In this document: positions 34,483 to 46,339 of the stretch, piece by piece
How positions within the stretch are numbered: position 1 is the first letter of the stretch
Layout: each line of letters begins with the position of its first letter
Assembly (NCBI RefSeq): GCF_001625215.2
Contig: NC_030386.2
Coordinates: 36,087,296 to 36,151,295, forward strand
DNA length: 64,000 nt
Reading direction: 5' to 3'
Origin: Daucus carota subsp. sativus
Lineage: Eukaryota > Streptophyta > Magnoliopsida > Apiales > Apiaceae
Made by a program: the position numbers and the translations under genes
Notes under the pieces: generated by a model
Seen by the model: only the letters and a program-made list of their open reading frames with translations
What the model was told of the DNA's origin: nothing
Database searches by the model: none

Positions 34483-36068
34483 TGTTTGGATGGTGGATAG
34501 TGTACAAAGATTTGGAAATGTCGCAAGTATTGCTCAATTTCTATTTTCTTATTTGCCTTTGACTTCTGTTTTACTTTATATTTTCAATTAAAAATATTTA
34601 ATTTTAATATCTTTCATAATATATCTACCTGACTATATATCCATAATTTTGACCCCTGACATTGTATCAGCAGGAATATAAAATATGGTGGTTTGTAAAG
34701 ATTCATTTTCGGAAAACGGTTTTGAATACATATCTAAATAATTATACAATATATAATAATATAGGAAAGTTCTATGGAGACCGCTGTTTCATCGGAGACC
34801 TCGGAGACCACGTATGTTCTGCAATCAAAACAATATAAAATACATTATTTTGTAAAATATGTTTTACAATTATCATGTATTCATTAAAATTGTTGAAGAT
34901 CATCTATGTTTAATAAGTAGATAATGTATGTTCTGCAAGTTGAGCAAATGTTCTGCAAACTAAACATATTTCATAGAACAAAACATTTTGTAATGTTACA
35001 CATGTAAAACTTATATGATATTCAAGATTTTAAATGAAATAATGATTTCGTAGAACATGATTTGTAAAACTATACGTTTTGCAATGTTTTTATGAAATAT
35101 TTTACTTGCAGAACATATGGTCTTCAGGTCTCCAGAAAAAATGTGGTCTCCATTGAACTTAACTCTAAATATGCATTTCTATAAAAAAAATTCAATGATT
35201 AGATATTTTTAAATTCAAATAAAATAATTTCTTTAATATATTTATCATTATCTCCCAAATAAAAAAAATCAACTTTTCCTAATACAAAAGGTCTATAATT
35301 AATATCGACTGCAACTATTGATATGCAGTAAGAATCTATCATTATATTATATATAATTAGTATTAAAAATATATCCTCTATATGAAAAAAGCCCTCCCCT
35401 CCTCTCAAAGCCTCAATTAAACATTTATGAGAGGGCTTCTATTTCACCACCGGAAAACCCTAATTCTTTTATTTTCTCGTTTTAAAATCATATTTTTCAT
35501 TCAATAAGTTTCTAATTTATTTGGATTTTGTTAGTCTCTCCTTCTTGTGAGAGTTGGTGTGTTTTGATGTTTATTATGGTCGATCGCATGATTTTCATGA
35601 GTTTGATTCAGATTTGAAGATTATTATGGGATCGCATCCATGGTCGATTGTTCAAAATAGGTGAAAACCAATCAGATGGAAACAAGTATATACTTTCAAA
35701 TCGCTTAGTTGCCTTTTCAGGAAGATTCAAAAGGTGATATTCTTCGTCTGTCTAATTTTGATTGTATTTGTAGATGTTGTATGATTTTTATTAATGGAAT
35801 GATCTTTTTTATCAAAAAAATAATAAATCTTCTATACTTGACCAAAATTACTTGAAAGAAAAAAGAGCAAAAATAAAAAATTGAAAGTATTAACGAAAAC
35901 TTTTATAAATGAGAAAATATAAAAGAAATATATATTCATAAAAATATAAAAGACATCGAAGAAGTTAAGAAATTAATTCAATAACAACGAAATTGTCTTC
36001 TACTTCTACGTTATAAATAGCTCTAAATGATTTCATGAGTTTGATATTTTGACATTACATAATTGATA
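34483..36068. other. Intergenic region with a MITE and a possible retro-tail
   Basis: Contains the Mutator-type MITE at 34764-35166. Beyond it, 35404-35820 reads like a transcript remnant: AACCCTAATTC near the start and TTTTTTATCAAAAAAATAAT at the end, a LINE/SINE-like 3' tail. No coding domain is visible. Confidence 0.35.
34764..35166. mobile_element. TGGAGACC-type Mutator MITE, copy 1
   Basis: Ends are inverted: GGAAAGTTCTATGGAGACC on the left and AGAGTTAAGTTCAATGGAGA read inward from the right, each followed by a second GGAGACC and by ATGTTCTGCAA. About 403 bp. The flanking 9 bases no longer match, so this copy is older than the one at 45927. Confidence 0.75.
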
Positions 36069-36305
36069 CTTCCCCGTCTTTATTTATTTTTCTCGTTTAA
36101 TATGTCGGATTGTTCATAACATTAGATAAATTATTAATTTACGTCTAATTTATAAGATTAAATATAATCATGAGTGATATTGTTGGATTCTTATTTATGA
36201 GTACTTTAATACGGTGAAATTTTTGTATTTAATATTAATACAGAATTAGTATGTATTGGCAAGTGTGATAAAAGTAAATAGAAAAAGTATTTAGAGATGA
36301 GGAAA
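36069..36305. mobile_element. Degenerate Stowaway MITE
   Basis: Aligns in reverse orientation with the intact Stowaway at 62955-63213: shared blocks around GTTCATAACATTAGATAAAT, ATTAATTTACGTCTAATTTA and TACTTTAATACGGTGAA. Ends have decayed (CTTCCCCGTC and GATGAGGAAA) but TA dinucleotides still flank it. Confidence 0.7.
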
Positions 36306-37361
36306 TATAGTTTTATATATCCAGACTAAAATTGGGATAGGTATGACTTCATATTCTTGTCCGTTTCTATTTTTTATCATTTTGAAGATATATATATATA
36401 TATATATATATAATATAATTTTATAATTTATTTTTAAAATTTTTTAGAAATTTTTTTTTGAAAAATTATAATTTTGTTGAGTCGTGTCAAGCTGTCCCCG
36501 GCTTAGAAAAAACTAAAACTTGTGATCACAAATTACATTATTCATAGTTTCAATTATTATTTAATCCGCACAAACTTAACAACCCGTCATTATAGACTCC
36601 TTCGATGAGCCCAATATTGTCCAAAACTAAAATTTGAATAAATGATAATTTTATTGGGTCTAGTGAGTTTGGTTAGAGTTTGATTGAACACATATTGATC
36701 CAACCTTACTCGTTGTATGCCTTTTATAACAACTCGTAGAATGGACTCCTTTGGTGAGCCCAACATAGCCCAAAATCAAAATTTGAATAATTGTGATTTT
36801 AATGGGCCTAGTGAGCTGGGTCATAGAGTATGATTGAACACCTATTAATCCAGCTAGGGATGGCAACGGGTCGGGTTGGGTCGGGTTTCTCGATATCCAG
36901 ACCCGATCCATTATATTTCGGGTCGGTTCGGGTTCGGGTCCGGACCTGGAAAATGAAGATCCAGATCCGATCCGTCGGGTTTTTTCGGTTTCGGTTCGGA
37001 TTCGGGTCTAATTCGGGTATTTAAAAAATAAAATTAAATAAAAAATTAAAAATTATATATAAAAAAAAATGTGATGATTGATTTTTTTAAATTTAGGAAC
37101 ATAAAAAGGGTTTAACAAGTTTCGTCTAATACAATAAACACGTGAAACATGTTAACTTAATTGTATACAATCATTCAATTTATCATTTATCATTTATATT
37201 TTATATTTTTATTATATTTAGATTTTTAATGCACAATAATTGAGAAAAATATTGATCAAATGAATATAAATTCTGTATTGGGCATATAAAATTATGTAAA
37301 ACGTTAATATTCATACCTAATAATTCATAATATTTCAATACGTATACTTTACATTAAACAC

Positions 37362-37367
<6 letters not shown>

Positions 37368-37419
<52 letters not shown>
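37368..37419. repeat. (TA)n microsatellite
   Basis: TA run at the left border of the element nested in hAT element A. Confidence 0.95.
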
Positions 37420-37422
<3 letters not shown>

Positions 37423-38348
37423 TCATGATCAAATACAAACCAATCTTAAAATAAAAACTAAAAACCATTATTCAAACTCTTTAAATTACTAAAGACACTC
37501 ACATACACTAATTCAACCCAGCATAGCCACCCCCCTCCCCCCAAATCTGCCCAGATTTCCCCCCTCATTCCACGTCGCCACTACTTTACCCACATGTCTC
37601 TCACCAACCCCATTTTCTCTCTCTCTTCTTCAAACTCCGCACATCTGCCATCACTGCTCCTGTCTTCATCATCACCATTATTACCTTTGCTCAACCTCTC
37701 CCACCATCACCATCTTCATCGTTTCTTCGCCATCACCAACTTCATCCTTTCTCTGCCATCACCATCTTTTTTCTTTTCTGGTCATGACTATCTCTCTCAT
37801 CTATGTTCCCCTTCTTAGATCTTTTTTGAACAATCTTTCTCTCAAAAATGATTAGAGCTCAGTCATGGATTATGGATTTTAACGTTGTTAAAATTCTGAT
37901 ACAACTGTTAATATATTTATAAAAATCGATGATTTCTTCCGTACAAATTAGTGATATTCGCTTTAGAAAATAGTGATATACGTTGTAAAATTTAGTGATA
38001 TTTGGTTTGGAAAATAGTGATTTGTGTTACAAAATTTAGTGATTCCTTCTAATAAGTTAGTGATTTGTATATAGTGCTATTGATGATTGGAGATAGCTCG
38101 GATATATTAATAAACTGATTGTAATGTGAGATGAATGGAAAGTGACGATGTACAGGATGTTGTCGCACATTGAAGATGAAGAAGATGAACTACAGTGCGT
38201 GTTTTGTTTTGTGTGTATAGAATGTGTATATTAGGCTGTAATTGGAAAAGGTGGGCGGCTGTTAAAATATTAGTGGGCCGGTCTGTAATTTGTTTGGGTT
38301 GGGCTGCAGTTTGTAGTTTGTAGAATAAGATGGTTTGTAGTGGAACAA

Positions 38349-38350
<2 letters not shown>
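37420..38350. mobile_element. TIR-like element nested in hAT element A
   Basis: The left end reads GACTCATGATCAAATACAAA; the right end read inward reads GAGTCTTGTTCCACTACAAACC, and both continue with A.TCTTA. It is bordered by (TA)n on the left and (CT)n(TA)n on the right, so no target duplication can be read. The Ser/Leu-rich frame at 37594-37818 is low-complexity and not called as a gene. Confidence 0.5.

Positions 38351-38429
<79 letters not shown>
38351..38429. repeat. (CT)n(TA)n compound microsatellite
   Basis: CT repeats (about 38350-38384) pass directly into TA repeats (to about 38429). Confidence 0.95.
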
Positions 38430-38431
<2 letters not shown>

Positions 38432-38943
38432 ATCGGGTTTTTATCGGGTTTCGGGTTCAGATCGGTTTAAATCGGGTTTCGGGTCGGGCCTCGGTTCGGA
38501 ATACCTGAGATCCAGATCCAAACTCTTTCGGGTCTAAAAATAAGATCCAGATCCGGATCCAGATCCAAAAAAATCGGGTTCGGGTAGACCCAATCGAGTC
38601 GGAACGGGTCGGATAAAACTGACATCCCTAAATCCAGCCATACTCATTATAAGCCTTTCATCAAGTCCTCCATATATTAGTTCATACTTCGCATAAACAA
38701 AAATACAAAAATTTGTTAGTCAATAAGTTCGAGTGTGTGAAATTGAATTGCTCAATTTATACTGCTCTCATTTTTATGTGACCTTGATAACGACCCGACC
38801 AAATTAACATTCTTTGACCTAATCCAAGTTAATTAGTAGAATTAGATTGTACATAATTCAAGTGATTAAGCTATCAAATTGAATTCTTCCAATCTGATCA
38901 AGTCGACTGATCTGCAATTCTAATAAACACATATTACATGTAA

Positions 38944-41821
38944 CTAGCTTATAACCCGTGCAATGCACGGGCGATTATAATATTTACTATTCTATCATAT
39001 ATATTTTAAATTTAAACTAATATTATTGTGAGAATAAAATTATGATGAAATAATATGATTAAATAAATTATTTATTTAACAGATGATAAATTCTTAATAT
39101 TTAATTTCGTCAAATGACTAATTAAAAATTAGGTCGAACATATATATTTTACTGAAAATGTTAAAATACGTTATTTTTTCATGTTATAATTTAAGAAGAT
39201 CTATAAAATCAGATATAAATCAACCAATCAATCTGTTAATATTTCGTTATTGATAATTAATAATATAGTATGGAATATATTAAGTTAAAAAAACGCGTAA
39301 AACCAAATACCGACCCATCATACTAACCTAAATGTTTTGGTTTAATAGATAATAAAAAATATATTACAACATGTCATAAATAAAAAGGTTCGTGGGTGGA
39401 ATACCAACCGGCTCACCAAACTCGACTGACCTACCGACTAACTGAACTTTTAATGTTACGAATTTAACAGTATAATAGCATATTGTAGATTTATAATATT
39501 ACTTTTACAGTGAGTCATTAGTGTATTTAAAAATAATGTTAATGTATTTTGGTTGAAAAATATCACAGGTTATTAATTAATATTTATATATAATAATATT
39601 ATATTTTTATATATGTAGTTTGTGTTAATTGTAGAATATCTGTTTTTTAGTTAGAAATATAAGAAAGATAATATGTTTTATTTAAAAAGGTAATTACTAT
39701 GTTTCTCGATATTATTCTAAATGATGGAGTTTTTTTAGTTAGAAAATATATAAAAAAAGATAACATATTTTAATTAAAAAGAATAATTGGTATATAGATA
39801 GGCCCGTATTTTGGCCTAAGTACCGACCGACCAAAGTTTCAATGTTTCGGATTTAATAGTATTATTATATAGATATATAGGGATATGATCAAATAAAAAC
39901 TTTTAAAAGTTACAAACTTACAAACTTTTTTTTTGATTTTTTTTATTCTCCCAACGTGTTAATCTTTAGTTATGGAAAGTATCAATGTTGAAAATTATTG
40001 AAAAAACATCAAAGTTTTTAAAAACAACGCGTAAATAAATCGTGCATTCAACACATTTATAACCGGGGTTCAACATTGGGTGTAGAACATTAATTATCAT
40101 TGTGTTGAATATATTTATAGAGATGCTTAAACTATACCTATGGGGTTTGGCCGTTTGGGTAGGGTCTAGAAAGATAAATATTGGTTATATAATACGTTTA
40201 ACTTAGTTCTTACATTAAAAAATTAGTTTATGTACTACTCATACACAATTTTAATCGATGTTTAACAAAATATCTTAAAAAATGTTGAACTCAACTTATA
40301 CATGTCCTCGAAAAAAAGGTTTGTGAGTTTGTAAGTTTGAATCAGAATCCTCCCGAGATATATAATATCTTTTTTATATGAATGTTGCATGTGTTATTTT
40401 TTGAAAATCGATTTTTAAGTTAAGATTCTGAAAAAAGATAATGTGTTTTAGTTAAAAAGAGTAGTTGCTATGTTGTCCAATATTATTTTTAGAAAATTGA
40501 GTTTTTTTAATTAGAATATATAAAAAAAGATAATAGATTTAGTTAAAAAGATAATTGATTATATAAGTAGGCCCATAATTTGGCCCAAGCACCGACCGAT
40601 CAAATTTTTAATATTTTGGCTTTAATAGTATAGTAAACTAATGTTATTGTGAGAATAAAATTATGATATATGTAGCCCGTATTAATTGTAGAGGATCCGT
40701 TTTTTAGTCTGAATATATAAAAAAGATAATATGTTTTAGTTAAAAAGGTAATTGCTATGTTTTTCGATGTTATTTTAAATAATGGAGTTTTTTAAGTTAG
40801 AAAATATAAAAAAAATAACATATTTTAGTTAAAAAGAATAATTGGTATATAGATAGGCCCGTATTTTGGCCCAAGTACCGACTGATCAAACTTTTAATGT
40901 TTCGATTTTAATATTATAGTATAGATGTATGATGTATATATATTTTTTAAGGTTTGACTTTAGTTGTTGGTATAGTCAAATAGGTCTTATATTTGTTTTA
41001 TGTTTTGATCTTATATTTGTTTTATTTTTTGATTTGTTTATATTTTGTTTGAAACCCATTAATTTTGTTTGAAGCCGCTAATTATAAAAGTTCGTATAAA
41101 AGCTCGTAGTATAATAAACTAATGTTATTGTGAGAATAAAATTATGATATATGTAGCCCGTGTTAATTGTAGAAGATCCGTTTTTAGTCAGAATATATAA
41201 AAAAGATAATATGTTTTAGTCAAAAAGGTAATTACTATGTTTTTCGATGTTATTTTAAATAATGGAGTTTTTTTAGTTAGAAAATATAAAAAAATAAAAT
41301 ATTTTAGTTAAAAAGAATAATTGATATATCGAAAGGCCCGTATTTTGGCCCAAGTACCGAATGATCAAACTTTCAATGTTTCGATTTTAATATTATAGTA
41401 TAGATGTATATATATTTTTTAAGGTTTGACTTCAGTTTTTGGTATAGTCAAATAGGTCTTATATTTGTTTTATGTTTTGATCTTATATTTGTTTTATGTT
41501 TTGATTTGTTTATATTTTGTTTGAAGCCCATTAATTTTGTTTGAAGCCGCTAATTATAAAAGTCCGTATAAAAGCTCGTGTACCGACCGATCATCTTCTT
41601 AATGTTTCGGCTTTAATAATAAGTATTTTATAAGGTTTGACTTTAGTTTTGGTATAGTCAAATAGGTTTTATATTTGTTTTATGTTTTGATGGTATATTT
41701 GTTTTATGTTTTGATTTGTTTATATTTTGTTTGAAGCCCGCTAATTATAAAAGTCTGTATAAAAGCCCGCGTACCGACCGACCAAACTTTTAATGTTTCG
41801 GCTTTAATAGTATAGTATAGA
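38944..41821 (-). mobile_element. Helitron-type element or tandem Helitron array
   Basis: Read on the minus strand it starts TCTATACTATACTATTAAAG (5' TC end, at 41821) after an A. It ends with a perfect hairpin CCCGTGCATTGCACGGG, a short spacer TTATAAG and CTAG at 38944, before a T. This is the Helitron signature, with insertion between A and T. No Rep/helicase gene is present. Internal blocks recur: TTATTGTGAGAATAAAATTA at about 39022, 40637 and 41113, and AGGCCCGTATTTTGGCC-type blocks at about 39802, 40565, 40856, 41334 (partial beyond), so it is a head-to-tail array with a period near 476 bp in the last copies. Confidence 0.8.
39871..40364. mobile_element. Mutator-like MITE nested in the Helitron array
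   Basis: Element 39880-40355 (476 bp) with a perfect 9-bp target duplication AGATATATA (39871-39879, 40356-40364). The left end reads GGGATATGATCAAATAAAAA; the right end read inward has GGGAGGATTCTGATTCAAAC, and both continue with ACTTACAAAC. No coding content. Confidence 0.75.
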
Positions 41822-43702
41822 TATCATTACATATAGATTGATTTACACGAATAATTTATATGAAGCAAGAGTAGCGTATAATTGGGGCCGTTTGGGCAAA
41901 CTTAAAAAAAGTAATTCTTTGCTTAAAGTAAAGAAGTTAATTAGAAGTAAGAAGTAAATAAGTTAATAAAGTGTTTAGAAAAGAAGTAGAAGCTGTGAGA
42001 GAGAAGCTATCATTCTCAACTTCTTAAAAGTGCTTCTATTTTTTTACACAAACGGATCAAAAGAAGTAGAAGTCAGAAGCACCTTCTGCTTCTTCCAACC
42101 AAACAGGCACAATATATTTGAAAAAGGTGAGAAGTCAATTATTATTTGTGTGTAAAACTATACTATAAGTCTACTGTTTTCGTTTACTTTCATTTAATAC
42201 ATTGAAATATTCCGAACAAAATTGACTCGCCCTAGTATCATCATTTTTGTTAGGGTATTATTGAAAGGGAGAATCTTGAAAATATCGGAGAATGTTAAAG
42301 ATAGAGATAGCGAATATTTTGGATAAACTTGATTTACTTTAGCATCGTCAGTTCTTGTCGGTTGTCGATATTCGATGGACTTGGGAATTTTGAACACACG
42401 GAATAATCGTAAAGTTAAACATTGACAACATATAGCCGAAATGCATGTTTGTACGTAACATTAATGTCGTACTAGATCTTCTATGACGTTAGTTCATATT
42501 TATTCGGATATGAATGACTAATTCTTATATCATCATTTTGTCAGGTTATTATCGAAAGTGGAATCGCGGAAAAATCGGAGAATTCTTGTCGTTTATCGAT
42601 ATACCTGAGAGTTTTGAATACACGGAAGAATGTTAAAGTTAAAAATTGGCGGCATATTGTCGAAATGGATATTTGTACGCAACATTGGCGTCGTATTTGT
42701 CAATTTCATATCTTCTACGTTGTTAGTTTATATTTATGCCGGATGTGAATGATTAACTTTTATATCATCATTTTGGTTGAAGCAAATTAATAATCGTACT
42801 TTCTTATGCGCCGTCATTTATCCTCAATAATATTACTATATCAGTATTTATTTCAATCTCAACTGTTTTAAAATAATATTTATATTTGTTGTTATATCTA
42901 AATTTATTAGTTTTGGATATTCATTTTAAAGGGTTTCGGTACGCACTCAAAATTCTGTGTAGGTTAATACGAGAAAGAAAAGTGAAAAATTGGAAACCGA
43001 CCAAGATTGGAACAAAATTCACTAGACTATACTAGTCTAGTCTAGTCTAGTCTAAGACCCGTCAATTGCTTTTCCTAAAAATTTCGATTTCAAAAAAATC
43101 GTTTATCGTGCTTATGTTGGTCGATTCTATCACAATACTTTATGATAAGAATTAAGAAAGACACTTCAACTTGAACTTGATTTCACACCTGGCTTGCATC
43201 GGAGCCTATCCTCACAATCTTGAAATAGAAATCTCGCTATGCAACTCACGTGAAGTGGCATTACTATTGTGTCATTATTAGCCGAAATTTGGAAAGAGCA
43301 CGAAGGTTAGGTTGAACCGGTACAAGATTGCTTGCATACCCCCGTAGAAACTGAAAAAGAGTAACGCTTTCTTATTCTAATCATAACGCCGAGCCTATCT
43401 GTTCCCCACAGTCAAATTTGAGATGGTCCGTTACATGCAAAAACTTTATCTCAATGATGACGCCAATACTATATTCGGGACAAAAAAATTTTATGACTCG
43501 AACGAGAAACTGTCACCCAAAAATTTTAATGCTGAACCACCGAACTAACTCGATGGTAAAAAATCTAAGAACCAGACGAGTCTCTCTTTATTTACTGCCC
43601 CTCCTCCTCCCCTATATATACACTCATTAAGACCCCTTTCTAATCCCACAAGTCTCTTTCAGTCCTCTTCGATCTCTTTTCTACTAAAGCTTGTTAATTA
43701 TC
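41822..43702. other. Intergenic region upstream of the START gene
   Basis: Holds a hAT-like MITE at 41885-42110, a diverged internal duplication around 42200-42780 (CATCATTTTGT..GG and TTGTCG blocks twice), a TAGTC pentamer repeat at 43031-43054, and the START gene promoter. A TATATATA at 43613-43620 lies 83 bp before the ATG. Confidence 0.5.
41885..42110. mobile_element. hAT-like MITE (AGAAGCACTTAT family), second copy
   Basis: Starts GGGCCGTTTGGGC and ends CCAAACAGGCAC; the interior again consists of inverted AGAAGTAGAAG/CTTCT stretches, like 28757-29000. No convincing target duplication. Confidence 0.5.
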
Positions 43703-45129
43703 ATGGGTATTTTGTTTTTTTTGGGTATCTTTGTTGGAATTTTACTAGAGTGGACTTGGAAAAAATGGGCTCCCTTGGGCTTTTGCCTATTCCAACGTTT
43801 AACTTCTGGACCCTCACCACCTTGTGTTTCTGCTGCTCCTGTGGCTTCTTCACCACAGGCTCAGAAGGAACATCTTGACATCACAGATGGAGATCTTCAT
43901 CATTTGCAGAAGCTGGATGAGAAAAATGATGGTGGGCCCCTTTGGAAGCATCTGATGGATCATAAAACTCCCAATATGATCTGCCAAGCATGGCAAAGGG
44001 ACTCTGCTGTACTGCTTAATTCTTTCGTTTTTTCTTTCAATTGTTTGGTTTTTAGTCTATTTTTTTGTTGTGGACTTATTAACTCTGATGTCTTTATGCA
44101 GACCGGTCCTCCTCAGTATTACACGAGGACCGTGTATGAGGATGCGACGCCTGAAATGGTGAGGGACTTCTTCTGGGACGATGAATCCCGTCTTCAATGG
44201 GATGACATGCTATTAAATGCTACAACTATTGACGAGTGTTCAGCCACGGGGGCAATGGCAGTGCACTGGGTACGCAAGGTGAGTCGAGTTTCGTTACCAA
44301 TTACTATAATTCCCAAACTTTTTCTTGGTAGATCTGAACTTTTTTGTTGTGTTTGGTGCAGTTTCCGTTCTTCTGCAGCGACAGAGAATACATCATTGGT
44401 CGTCGTATATGGGAATCAGCAGGCACATATTACTGCGTGACAAAGGTACCTTAAATGATCCAGCTAGTTTTGGTCCTTCACATAACATTCTAAAATTTTA
44501 GCTTATTCTTTTTTAACAGGGAGTCCCGTACCCATCGATTCCTCCGAAGAAGGCACCGAAGCGGGTGGACTTGTACTATTCCAGTTGGGTCATACGAGCA
44601 GGTATCTATAAAATTGAAGATCTGGCCTTATTTCTTAACTTTATAATTAATGAGTACTGATGCCTAAATATCTGATGATCTTGAAACAGTGGCATCAACA
44701 AGAGGTAACGGAGAAATGACTGCGTGTGAAGTGGTACTGTTCCATTCTGAAGACATGGGCATCCCCTGGAGGCTTGCGAAACTCGGGGTAAAGCATGGCA
44801 TGCGGACAACAGTTCAGAAAATTGAAGCTGGTTTGCGAGTCTATCAGAACCAAAGAGCTTCAGGCTCTCCTCTCTCCCACACAGCACGCCTGGCTCAGAT
44901 CAACACCAGAGTTGATCTCAACAGCCCAGCACCAGAGGAAAACAACGGAGATTCACCACAGCAAGACTTGGTCACCGCAGCTGAGATGGCGAAGAAAAAA
45001 AGAAGATTAAGAAAGCTTTGGATGATTGGAGGCGTGGTCTTCCTCGCTATCATCGACCGTGGTTCTTTCCCTAAAGCGCTCGTGCTTGGGGCTATCAAAT
45101 GGCCCCCAAAGAAAGAAAAGACGGCATGA
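43703..45129 (+). CDS. Membrane-anchored START-domain lipid-binding protein
   Basis: Five exons join in phase to 362 aa: 43703-44008, 44102-44278, 44362-44445, 44520-44601 and 44690-45129. A hydrophobic N-terminal segment (FFLGIFVGILLEW) is followed by a START domain, about residues 65-290. Landmarks are ITDGDLHHLQKL, YTRTVYEDATPEMVRDFFWD, FPFFCSDREYIIGRRIWES and VDLYYSSWVIRA. A hydrophobic C-terminal stretch (LWMIGGVVFLAII) near 326 follows a basic KKKRRLRK run. It resembles the plant StAR-related lipid-transfer/polyketide-cyclase proteins of the At3g13062 type. Family knowledge: START domains bind a lipid in a deep pocket; the ligand of this group is not known to me. The ATG was chosen because the TATA box lies just upstream and no earlier in-frame ATG follows it. 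Confidence 0.9.
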
Positions 45130-45926
45130 CGACTAAGATTGTGCTAATCTGTGTCCTCTCTTTAATTGTTTTTCACTTTGTATCTAGTTAATAAGGTCAA
45201 GTACTAGATGGATGATCTGCTACATTTTCAATTCAGCTTAATGGTGGTGCAGATCTAGTTAATAAGATGGATGATTTGAGACATGTTCAATCAAATAAGA
45301 GATTCTGTAATCATAATGGAACTAATCTATCAGATGAACAAACTTTCCAATTCTAAGCACAATGCATCTTGATCAGGCTTTCAGTTGCATGCATTTAATT
45401 TCACTTCCCATTAATGCAAAGATTAATGATACAGTAGTATTTGACAATACCCATGCTAACCCCCGAGTAGAGATGATGTATGAGAGTAATCATACGATGA
45501 CAACGTTGCCACCTCATTTTCGATCTTATCGTTAATATAGTATTATTATTTTCGGCACTTTTAACTATTTGGAAAAACAATTTAATAAATCTACACTTGT
45601 AGATGTCACTTTCACACACACCACCTCCGGGCGCGTTCCTATTTTCCTTTTATGTATGATTCATATTAGAAATAATAGTAACTTTTAAGAAATTTTAAAA
45701 TTTATAGACTAAAAGCAATTAAAATTTATGTAAGTGATGTAGCGTAAACGAAGAGTTAAAATGTTTTGAAAATAAATACACTGTTATTGTTTAAATATTT
45801 ATATAAGCTTGAATTCTCGGTAGTCGTTAATTAAGTTACACGGATTATTTGTATTATCTTGTGAAGAACAAGATTTCAGATTATTGATCCGTATTTATAA
45901 AAGTTTAATTATAATATATAATATAT
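45130..45926. other. 3' flank of the START gene
   Basis: Probable 3'UTR with a diverged direct repeat (ATCTAGTTAATAAG.. at 45183 and 45252). No other feature recognised. Confidence 0.4.
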
Positions 45927-46339
45927 GAGTAAAGTTTTATGGAGACCACTTTTATTGGAGATCGTGGAGACCATTTATGTTCTGCAAGTGAAATATTGCA
46001 TAAAAATATTGCAAAACGTATAGTTTTGCATATCATGCTGTACAAAATCATTATTTCACTTTAAAATCTTGAATATCATATAAGTTTCGCATGTAAAACA
46101 TTACAAAATGTTATATTCTACGAAATATATTTAGTTTGCAGGACATTGTTCAACTTGCAGAACATACATTATATACTTATGAAACATAGATGATCTATAA
46201 CAATTTTAATGAATACATGATATTTGTTGAACATACTTCACAAAATAATGTATTTTATAGTGTTTTGATTGCAGAACATAAGTGGTCTCCACGGTCTCCA
46301 ATAAAAGTGGTCTCCATACAACTTTACTCTATAATATAT
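45918..46339. mobile_element. TGGAGACC-type Mutator MITE, copy 2
   Basis: Element 45927-46330 (404 bp) with a perfect 9-bp target duplication ATAATATAT (45918-45926, 46331-46339). Terminal repeats GAGTAAAGTTTTATGGAGAC and AGAGTAAAGTTGTATGGAGA continue with ACCACTTTTATTGGAGA and ATGTTCTGCAA. No coding content. The best preserved of three copies in the window. Confidence 0.88.

Larger units (their letters stand above)
36847..38638. mobile_element. hAT-type element A with CGGGTCGG-rich ends
   Basis: Element 36855-38630 (1776 bp) with terminal repeats TAGGGATGGCA and TAGGGATGTCA (right end read inward). A perfect 8-bp target duplication AATCCAGC flanks it (36847-36854, 38631-38638). Both subterminal regions are full of CGGGTCGGGTT-like repeats in inverted orientation. 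No transposase is visible. A second, smaller TIR-like element seems nested inside (about 37418-38354). Confidence 0.88.
36593..38660. repeat. 145-bp tandem duplication interrupted by a hAT element
   Basis: Copy one is about 36593-36736. Copy two starts about 36737, is cut at 36854 by the hAT insertion, and resumes at 38639 (CATACTCATTATAAGCC). Shared landmarks are GACTCCTT.G.TGAGCCCAA, AAAATTTGAATAA and GGGCCTAGTGAG/GGGTCTAGTGAG. Confidence 0.75.

Noticed and set aside
34755..35175. 9-bp duplication around the first TGGAGACC MITE
   Set aside because: The flanks AATAATATA and AAATATGCA do not match well enough to claim one.
37594..37818. Ser/Leu/His-rich 74-codon frame
   Set aside because: Low-complexity CT-rich sequence inside a nested transposon, without a recognisable domain.
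28757..42110. 8-bp duplications for the AGAAGCACTTAT MITEs
   Set aside because: Flanks of neither copy match over 8 bases, so hAT membership rests on end similarity only and is given low confidence.
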